DNA from: an uncultured Prevotella sp.
Lineage (GTDB): Bacteria; Bacteroidota; Bacteroidia; Bacteroidales; Bacteroidaceae
NCBI GenBank assembly: GCA_934230965.1
Contig: CAKQFW010000040.1
Coordinates: 1-11,980, forward strand
Direction: 5' to 3'
Length of the DNA stretch: 11,980 bases
Shown here: piece after piece, positions 6,101 through 11,980 of the stretch
How the letters are laid out: the number at the start of each line of letters is the position of its first letter
How positions within the stretch are numbered: position 1 is the stretch's first letter
The notes under the pieces: model-generated
The model's database searches: none
Told to the model about the DNA's origin: nothing
The model's input: the letters and a program-made list of their open reading frames with translations, nothing else
Position numbers and translations under genes: made by a program

Positions 6101-6138
6101 AAAAAAAGCACGGCCAACTTCAAACAGCCAGCCGTGCT
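6101..6138 (-). terminator. Strong intrinsic terminator after the lpxA-like gene
   Basis: AGCACGGC (6107-6114) pairs perfectly with GCCGTGCT (6131-6138). On the minus strand the GC-rich stem runs directly into seven T residues (6107-6101). It lies about 45 bp beyond the stop codon of the lpxA-like gene and just before the aroB promoter, separating the two transcripts. Confidence 0.9.
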
Positions 6139-6181
6139 CAAAATATTAGAACAACACTAATATATAGAAAAGGTATGAAGA

Positions 6182-6955
6182 TTAAATCTTACTAATGATA
6201 CCCAGTTGGGTAGCTTCAAGGAACTTGATGATGCTGTTTATCTCTTTACCAGTAGGCACCTGTTCCTTAACCTGGATGATGGCATCGAACACGCTGGTTT
6301 GGCCATGGAACACCAAACGGTAGGCGTTGGCAATGTGACCAATCACCTTATCGGTGGTGCCTGACGACTTCAGCAGCGTTTCGTTTACGCCAGCATAACG
6401 CACAGGGTTATCAGTAGCCACGATAAACGGAGGCACGTCGCGCGAAATGCGCACACCACCCGTCACCATTGAGGCACCGCCAATGCGCACGTTTGAATTG
6501 ACGATAACGCCTGATGAGAAGATGGCTGCACTGTGAATCTCGCAGTCGCCAGCCACCTTGGTACCGTAACCAAAGGTAACATAGTCGTCTACCTTGGTGT
6601 CGTGCGAGATGTGTACGCCCTCCATAAAGAAGTTGCGATTACCAATGCGGGTTTCGCCATCTTTAAAGGTGGCGCGGTTGATTACTACATTCTCGCGGAA
6701 GATGTTCTCGTCGCCAATCACCAGGGCCGTAGCGTCGCCCTTAAAGTTGAAGTCCTGAGGCTCGGCACCCAGCACGGTGTTTTGGTAAACCTTATTGCCG
6801 CGACCCATGCGTGTGCCCTTCATAATGCTTACGCCGGGATAGATAACGCAGTCGTCGCCTATCACTACATCGTCTTCAATATAGGCGAACGGATAAACGG
6901 TGACGTTCTTTCCAAGCTTTGCTCCAGGAGCTATATATGCTTTATCACTTATCAT
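6182..6955 (-). CDS. lpxA: LpxA-like acyl-[acyl-carrier-protein]-UDP-N-acetylglucosamine O-acyltransferase
   Basis: 257 residues, the usual LpxA length. Hexapeptide repeats forming a left-handed beta helix run from about 4 to 175, followed by DVPPFIVATDNPVRYAGVN (173-191) and a helical C-terminus, as in LpxA. LpxA starts lipid A synthesis by transferring a hydroxyacyl chain from ACP to the 3-hydroxyl of UDP-GlcNAc in the cytoplasm. H118 in GVHISHD matches the catalytic histidine (H125 in Escherichia coli) and H115 matches H122. However, the His-Gln-Phe motif of classical LpxA is replaced: its position reads N153-S154-N155. The gene stands apart from other lpx genes, whereas Bacteroidota usually place the main lpxA beside an lpxC-fabZ fusion. 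I infer this may be a second, divergent paralogue, perhaps with another acceptor or acyl chain. A weak promoter-like TAACTTTT lies at 6975-6968. Confidence 0.8.
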   Translation of the reverse strand: MISDKAYIAPGAKLGKNVTVYPFAYIEDDVVIGDDCVIYPGVSIMKGTRMGRGNKVYQNTVLGAEPQDFNFKGDATALVIGDENIFRENVVINRATFKDGETRIGNRNFFMEGVHISHDTKVDDYVTFGYGTKVAGDCEIHSAAIFSSGVIVNSNVRIGGASMVTGGVRISRDVPPFIVATDNPVRYAGVNETLLKSSGTTDKVIGHIANAYRLVFHGQTSVFDAIIQVKEQVPTGKEINSIIKFLEATQLGIISKI

Positions 6956-6990
6956 AATTTTATATTTTAAAAGTTATGGAAAGAGAGCGG

Positions 6991-7034
6991 AAAACGAAGA
7001 GGCTAAAGCATCAGAATTCTTCACTCTTCGTTTT
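6991..7034 (-). terminator. Terminator hairpin after the efflux operon
   Basis: AAAACGAAGAG (6991-7001) pairs perfectly with CTCTTCGTTTT (7024-7034) around a 22-nt loop that includes a GAATTC palindrome. On the minus strand the descending arm ends in TTTT. It lies 17 bp past the stop codon of the outer-membrane channel gene and 36 bp before the lpxA-like start. Its arm contains one copy of the TTCACTCTTCG direct repeat (7020-7030, again at 7034-7044). Confidence 0.6.
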
Positions 7035-7050
7035 TCACTCTTCGCTTTAT

Positions 7051-8439
7051 TTAGTTTCTTCCACCACCCAGAGCGTAGTAAAGGTTTACTACTGCCTGCA
7101 TCTTATTAAAGTCGTCGGCCACCTTCGAGAGCTGAGCGTTCAGCAAGCTCTGCTGGGCGGTAATAACCTCAAGATAGGTTGTGCCCTGACCCTGTGAGAA
7201 CAGCATCTTGGCATACTCTACATTCTTGGTCAAGCTCTCTACCTGCTTGGCTTCGAACTTGCTCTTCTCGTCAGACGAGTTGTAGAGCACCAGCGCGTTG
7301 CTTACCTCGCTACCAGCCGACAGCACAGCGTTCTGCCAAGTGTTGTAAGCCTGCTCTTGCTGAGCCTTGGCCACCTTCAGGCCAGCGATAAGCTGACCAT
7401 GTGCAAAGATGGGCTGTGTGAGCGAGCCAACGGCGTTCCACAACATCTTGCCAGGGTTTACGATGCCGCCACCACTGCTATTGGTGTAGGCACCCGAACC
7501 ACTGATGGTGATGCTGGGATAGAAACGCGAGCGAGCCTGATTGGTGTTATAGAAGCACTGTGCAAGGCTCATCTCGGCATAATGCACGTCGGGGCGGTTG
7601 CTAAGCAGCTGCACACCAATGCCTGTACTAAACTCGGTGGGCAACGACTGGTTTTCAATCTTGCCACGAGCAATGGTTTGTGCGGGCTGACCCAGCAGCA
7701 ACGAGAGCGAATTCTCTACCTCACGTATCTGACGTTTCAGGTCGGCAGCCTGTGCCTGAACTGAGTAGTAGTTTGACTCGGCACTCTGCACGCTGGTTTC
7801 CTTAGCACGACCCAGCTCTTTCTGCAGCTTCATCAGCTCCCAGGTATCCTTGGTCAGCGTAGTCATGTTATCAACCAGCTCAAGCTGCTTATCAAGCATC
7901 ATGAGGGTGTAATACATGTTGGCGATGTTCGAAATCAAGCCAGTCTTCACCACGAGCTGATAGTCTTTCGTAGCCAAGAGGTTCATCTGTGCGCTGCGCT
8001 TAACGTTGAGCAGATTGCCAAAAAGGTCGATGCTCCAGCTGGCCTGAACGGGCAACGAATAGGTCTTGGTGGCCTTATTGCCATCCCACGACGTGATAAC
8101 GCCTTGAGGCGAGAAGGTAAACGCGGGCACGAAGGCCAGCTTGGCCACCTTCAGTTGTTCTTCCACCATCTTCACGTTGAGGGCGGCGTTAAGCATGTTG
8201 GTGTTATGAGCCAAGCCTTGCTCAATGAGCGACTGAAGCTGGGGGTCGGTGAACACGCTGCGCCAAGGCAGATTGCCAAAGCTGGCAGTGTCGGTCACGG
8301 CCAGGGTGTCGGTGGCCGACTGTACGTCGCGCACCAGTCCCTTGGTGTTCACTTCAGGGCGCTCGTATTTGTTATATATTCCGCAACTGCCTAACAGCAA
8401 GGTGGCAGAGGCGAAAAGTATTGCTTTATTTAGTTTCAT
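7051..8439 (-). CDS. RND efflux outer-membrane channel lipoprotein (NodT/OprM family)
   Basis: 462 residues, normal for the family. A type II signal peptide (1-18) ends in LGSC with C19 as the lipidated cysteine, and the mature start YNKYERPEV (22-30) is typical of NodT lipoproteins. Two outer-membrane efflux protein domains follow (about 60-240 and 265-455). Each should give long alpha-helical coiled coils and beta strands, trimerising into a TolC-like tunnel. Recognisable pieces are the segment with SWSIDLFGNL (134-143) in the first half and LLSNRPDV in the second. It starts only 9 nt after the pump gene stop codon, so it is translated from the same message, and it is followed by a terminator. 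It is the outer-membrane exit of the tripartite pump. Substrate cannot be inferred. Confidence 0.95.
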   Translation of the reverse strand: MKLNKAILFASATLLLGSCGIYNKYERPEVNTKGLVRDVQSATDTLAVTDTASFGNLPWRSVFTDPQLQSLIEQGLAHNTNMLNAALNVKMVEEQLKVAKLAFVPAFTFSPQGVITSWDGNKATKTYSLPVQASWSIDLFGNLLNVKRSAQMNLLATKDYQLVVKTGLISNIANMYYTLMMLDKQLELVDNMTTLTKDTWELMKLQKELGRAKETSVQSAESNYYSVQAQAADLKRQIREVENSLSLLLGQPAQTIARGKIENQSLPTEFSTGIGVQLLSNRPDVHYAEMSLAQCFYNTNQARSRFYPSITISGSGAYTNSSGGGIVNPGKMLWNAVGSLTQPIFAHGQLIAGLKVAKAQQEQAYNTWQNAVLSAGSEVSNALVLYNSSDEKSKFEAKQVESLTKNVEYAKMLFSQGQGTTYLEVITAQQSLLNAQLSKVADDFNKMQAVVNLYYALGGGRN

Positions 8440-8448
8440 TTTGTTTCG

Positions 8449-11400
8449 TTATTTTGAAGTCTTATCAATCTGCTCCTGCAAGGCACCAGCCACATAGGGG
8501 TTAGTGTACTGACGTATCTCGGTGTCAACACTTGCATTGTCATCCTCAAACTCGATGGGTTTGATCTTCTCTTGCAGCATCTGGAAGATGTAGAACAAGG
8601 CGGGCACAATCATAATCTGGCAGAGCATACCTATCAACATACCGCCAATGGCAGCAGCACCCAGCGTCATGTTGCCGTGGTAACCTACGCCCCAAGGCAT
8701 CAGCATAGGCAACAGACCGATAATCATGGCCAATGAGGTCATCAAGATAGGACGCAGACGGGCTGCAGCACCCAGCACGGCCGACCATGAGATGGCCATA
8801 CCTGTCTGACGACGTTCAAGGGCGAACTGCACGATAAGGATGGCGTTCTTAGCCAACAGACCCATCAACATAATCAACGCAATCTGCATGTAGATGTCGT
8901 TGTTATTGCCAAACAGATTGGTGAAGATGAAGGCACCAGCCAAACCGAACGGGATAGAGAGAATTACTGACAGAGGCAGCAGATAGCTCTCATACTGTGC
9001 GGCAAGGATGAGGTAAACGAAGGTAAGACAGAGCACGAAGATGATGCCTGTAGAGTTGCTCGACTCCTGCTCGTTACGTGTCAAACCTGAGAACTCGTAG
9101 GTATAGCCAGCGGGCAATGAGGTCTTAGCCACTTCGGCCATAGCGTTCAAGGCATCACCCGTTGAATAACCTTCGGCTGCCGACGCGTTCACGTTGATAG
9201 AGGTGAACAGGTTGAAGCGGTCAATCTCCTGCGGGCCATATACACGGCTCAGCTGCACATACTCGTTGATAGGAGCCATGGCGCCCGACTGGGTACGTAC
9301 AAAGATATTGTCGAGGCTCTTCAGGTCAGAACGATCCTTGGGGTCGGCCTGAATATACACACGATACAGCTTACCATAAGCATTAAAGTTAGAGGCATAC
9401 ATACCACCATAGTAGCCCTGCATGGTGCTAAGCACGGTTGAGGGGTCGATACCACTCTGCTTACACTTGGCCACATCCACATCAATCTTATATTGCGGAT
9501 ACTTGGTGTTGTATGATGTCATGGCGTTGGTAATCTCGGGGCGCTTGTTCAGCTCGGCAATAAACTTCTGTGTTACGTCGTAGAACTTGTTTACATCGCC
9601 ACCCGTGCGGTCTTGCATTGAGAAGGTAAGACCGTTGGTAGCCGAGAAGCCTTGTACCATAGGCGGCTGGAAAGCCAAGATCTGAGCGCCCTTGATAGCG
9701 GCTGTCTGCTTGTAAATCATACCCAGCACCATGGTTGAACCCAGGTTGTGCACGCCGATATACTTCAGCGGGCCCTCCATCTTCTGGCGCTCTTCAAAGC
9801 TCTTCAACTTGATAATAAAGGTACCCTGGTTTGAACCCTGACCAGCAATAAAGTTGTAACCCGTAATGCGCATACGGCTCTCGATAGCGGGGTTGGTGGC
9901 CAACATGCGGTCTACCTGGTCCATCACTTCCTGAGTCTTCTTCATTGAGGTTCCCGGAGGTGTTGATACAGTACAGAACACAGTACCCGTATCCTCGTCA
10001 GGCACAAGGCCCGTCTTGGTGGTAGCCATAAGTACGCCCATCACAGCGATACCCACAACAACCGAGATAATGGCGATAACAGGGCGCTCAACAATGCGAC
10101 GCACACCATTGCGGTAGCGGTCTTGCACCTTACTATAGGTGGCGTTGAACGAAGCATGGAAGCGGTCAACCATCGACATCTTGCGCTCTGATCCGTCTTC
10201 GTTCTTCGGCTTCAGCAAGATAGCACAAAGAGCAGGCGACAGGGTCAAGGCGTTAAGCGCCGAGATGATAATTGAGATAGCCATGGTGATACCAAACTCG
10301 CGATAGAAGGTACCAGAGGTTCCACCCATAAACGATACAGGGATAAACACGGCCGCCATCACAAGGGTGATTGAGATGATGGCTCCCGAAATTTCGTTCA
10401 TGGCGTCGATAGATGCCTGTCGGGCCGACTTATAGCCAAGGTCGAGCTTGGCGTGTACGGCCTCAACCACCACAATGGCATCGTCGACCACAATGGCAAT
10501 GGCAAGCACAAGGGCGGCCAAGGTCAGAAGGTTCAGCGAGAAGCCGAATACGTAGAGGAAGAAGAAGGTACCAATCAACGATACAGGCACGGCAATCAGC
10601 GGGATAAGCGTTGAGCGAGTGTCTTGCAAGAAGATATATACCACAACGAACACGAGGATGAAAGCCTCGATAAGGGTCTTGATAAGGTCTTCAATAGAGG
10701 CGAAGAGGAACTCGGTAACGTCCTGCATCACGTCGAAATGAAGTCCGGGAGGCAAGGTCTTGCCCTGCTCTTCAAGCAGTTTCTTTACATTATTAGCAAT
10801 CTCGGTGGCGTTAGAACCAGCGGTCTGTGTCACCATCATGGTTACTGACGACTTACCGTTCAGCTCTGAAGCTACGGTGTAAGACAAGGCACCCATCTCA
10901 ACACGAGCCACATCCTTCACACGAATGGTCTGGCCATCTTGTGTTGACTTGATGATCATGTCGCCAAACTCCTCAGGCGTCTTCAAACGACCCTTGTAGC
11001 GGAAGGTGTACTGATAAGCATTGTCGCTATTCTCACCTACCGAACCAGGAGCGGCCTCAATGTTTTGCTGAGCCAGCACACCTGTAAGGTCAGAAGGAAT
11101 CATGCCATAGTTTTTCATCTTAACAGGGTCAATCCACAGGCGCATGGTATAGTCTTTCTGCGAGAAGCACTGGCACTCGCCTACACCACTAATACGCTTA
11201 ATGGCTGGCACCACATTGATGTTAGCATAGTTGGCAAGGAATTCGTCATCATAACGATCGTCGTCGGCAGTAAGACCGAAGAGGATAACGGTAGACGACT
11301 GACGCTTCATTACCTGCACACCAGCCTTGGTAACCTCGGCGGGCAGCAAGGCCGAAGCCTGCGATACACGGTTCTGAACGTTTACCTGACACATGTCGGC

Positions 11401-11700
11401 GTTCATACCCTGCTGGAAATATACGGTGATTGAAGCCGAACCATCGTTGGTGGCCGAAGAGGTCATGTAAGTCATGCCCTCAACACCGTTGATTTGTTCC
11501 TCAAGCGGAGCAAGCACTGAGTTCAGCACAGTCTCAGAGTTGGCACCCGTATAGGCGGCACGCACCATGATGGTAGGCGGCGCAATATTCGGATACTGCT
11601 CAATAGGCAGCGACACCAGTCCGAGCACACCCAAGATTACCACCAAGATAGAGATCACGGTGGAAAGCACTGGGCGTTTGATAAATCTATCTAATTTCAT
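8449..11700 (-). CDS. RND multidrug efflux pump, inner-membrane subunit (HAE1/AcrB family)
   Basis: 1083 residues, slightly longer than AcrB because of a polar C-terminal tail (about 1046-1083). It starts MKLDRFIKRPVLSTVIS with the first membrane helix (about 10-29). Two large periplasmic porter/docking regions (about 30-335 and 565-880) alternate with two blocks of membrane helices. The proton-relay residues are present: D406 and D407 in IVVDDAIVVVEA, K951 in GLLAKNAILIV, and R983 in RLRPILMTS. Other family motifs are GLVPDEDTG (564-572) and AAQYESYLLPLSV (900-912). The pump is a proton-driven trimer that captures compounds from the periplasm or membrane. The gene sits between the membrane-fusion protein and the outer-membrane channel, completing a tripartite operon. 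No promoter box was seen in the 154-bp gap upstream, so transcription should come from beyond the window. Unusual cysteines occur at 176 and 178. Confidence 0.97.
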   Translation of the reverse strand: MKLDRFIKRPVLSTVISILVVILGVLGLVSLPIEQYPNIAPPTIMVRAAYTGANSETVLNSVLAPLEEQINGVEGMTYMTSSATNDGSASITVYFQQGMNADMCQVNVQNRVSQASALLPAEVTKAGVQVMKRQSSTVILFGLTADDDRYDDEFLANYANINVVPAIKRISGVGECQCFSQKDYTMRLWIDPVKMKNYGMIPSDLTGVLAQQNIEAAPGSVGENSDNAYQYTFRYKGRLKTPEEFGDMIIKSTQDGQTIRVKDVARVEMGALSYTVASELNGKSSVTMMVTQTAGSNATEIANNVKKLLEEQGKTLPPGLHFDVMQDVTEFLFASIEDLIKTLIEAFILVFVVVYIFLQDTRSTLIPLIAVPVSLIGTFFFLYVFGFSLNLLTLAALVLAIAIVVDDAIVVVEAVHAKLDLGYKSARQASIDAMNEISGAIISITLVMAAVFIPVSFMGGTSGTFYREFGITMAISIIISALNALTLSPALCAILLKPKNEDGSERKMSMVDRFHASFNATYSKVQDRYRNGVRRIVERPVIAIISVVVGIAVMGVLMATTKTGLVPDEDTGTVFCTVSTPPGTSMKKTQEVMDQVDRMLATNPAIESRMRITGYNFIAGQGSNQGTFIIKLKSFEERQKMEGPLKYIGVHNLGSTMVLGMIYKQTAAIKGAQILAFQPPMVQGFSATNGLTFSMQDRTGGDVNKFYDVTQKFIAELNKRPEITNAMTSYNTKYPQYKIDVDVAKCKQSGIDPSTVLSTMQGYYGGMYASNFNAYGKLYRVYIQADPKDRSDLKSLDNIFVRTQSGAMAPINEYVQLSRVYGPQEIDRFNLFTSINVNASAAEGYSTGDALNAMAEVAKTSLPAGYTYEFSGLTRNEQESSNSTGIIFVLCLTFVYLILAAQYESYLLPLSVILSIPFGLAGAFIFTNLFGNNNDIYMQIALIMLMGLLAKNAILIVQFALERRQTGMAISWSAVLGAAARLRPILMTSLAMIIGLLPMLMPWGVGYHGNMTLGAAAIGGMLIGMLCQIMIVPALFYIFQMLQEKIKPIEFEDDNASVDTEIRQYTNPYVAGALQEQIDKTSK

Positions 11701-11740
11701 CTGTTTTCTATTTAAGCGTTAAGAAGGAAAGAAGGTTGTT

Positions 11741-11828
11741 GTTAACACATCACCCTATAGAAGAGGCATGTTGCCTTGTATAAATATCTTAAAGACACAT
11801 GTTTTCTTGAAGAGGCAACGATGTTAAC
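11741..11828. other. Nested inverted repeats between fusion-protein and pump genes
   Basis: GTTAACA (11741-11747) pairs with TGTTAAC (11822-11828), and inside it GTTGCCT (11770-11776) pairs with AGGCAAC (11813-11819). GAAGAGGCA also occurs twice in direct orientation. The structure fills most of the 154-bp gap inside the presumed operon. There is no convincing T-run after it on the minus strand, so it is more likely an mRNA processing or stability element than a terminator. Confidence 0.35.
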
Positions 11829-11854
11829 CGCTACATTCTTAGCCTTTGTTTTCT

Positions 11855-11980
11855 TTACTTTCCGAATGCTTTCTTCAGTTCTTTGAGGTCGCCCTGGGCA
11901 GCACCCAAATTCTCAGTCTTCTTCAGTTTCTCAGCATACTGAGCTTCGGTCAGGGGTTTGATCTCCATACCGTCTTGCAG
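11855..11980 (-). CDS. RND efflux periplasmic adaptor (membrane-fusion protein), C-terminal fragment
   Basis: Only the last 41 codons and stop are in the window; the gene continues past 11980. The fragment starts LQDGMEIKPLTEAQYAEKLK and ends in a charged, helical, lysine-rich tail finishing AFGK. A short Gly-containing turn followed by a beta strand and a basic tail is what the end of a HlyD/AcrA-type adaptor looks like, and the position directly upstream of an RND pump gene fits. The adaptor bridges the inner-membrane pump and outer-membrane channel in the periplasm. The call rests largely on operon context, as no diagnostic domain is inside the window. Confidence 0.75.
   Translation of the reverse strand: MQDGMEIKPLTEAQYAEKLKKTENLGAAQGDLKELKKAFGK

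Noticed and set aside
10624..10848. Plus-strand open frames within the RND pump, channel, aroB and kinase genes
   Set aside because: All lie antisense to strongly supported genes, lack recognisable products and reflect codon bias of the real strand.

Overview
The window looks like an ordinary stretch of chromosome from a member of the Bacteroidota, most likely a Prevotella-type organism (genus is inference). Support comes from TAnnTTTG -7 promoter boxes ahead of several genes, almost no Shine-Dalgarno sequences, AT-rich leaders, a TPR-type sensor kinase paired with a NarL-type regulator, and a NodT-type outer-membrane lipoprotein encoded directly after an RND pump gene. GC content is moderate, and every confident gene lies on the minus strand, so transcription runs from high to low coordinates.

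Region by region, from low to high coordinates: (1) positions 1-217 hold no gene but two repeat systems, an interleaved direct/inverted repeat (1-70) and four 22-bp tandem units (97-184). (2) 218-2881 is a two-component system: a NarL/LuxR-type response regulator and, transcribed ahead of it, a TPR-containing HisKA_3 sensor kinase. The gap between them has a likely promoter and a perfect 16-bp palindrome. (3) 2908-3295 is rpsO (ribosomal protein S15) with its own promoter and terminator. (4) 3296-3629 has no confident gene but holds a long near-perfect hairpin and two doubtful mini-ORFs. (5) 3630-6089 is a likely operon read aroB, then mtnN, then luxS, with a well-formed promoter before aroB. 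(6) 6101-6955 is an LpxA-like acyltransferase followed by a strong intrinsic terminator. (7) 6991-11980 is the end of a tripartite RND efflux operon: the C-terminus of the membrane-fusion protein (cut by the window edge), the 1083-residue inner-membrane pump and the outer-membrane channel lipoprotein, closed by a hairpin terminator.

Functionally, mtnN and luxS are consecutive steps of S-adenosylhomocysteine recycling and give homocysteine plus the AI-2 precursor DPD; aroB supplies the shikimate pathway. The efflux operon would export amphipathic compounds or drugs. The two-component pair would convert an unknown periplasmic signal into transcription control.

I found no CRISPR array, phage, insertion sequence, defence locus or evidently new multi-gene system. 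The most unusual items are the LpxA paralogue lacking the His-Gln-Phe motif, the long hairpin after luxS, and the repeat cluster at the left edge.
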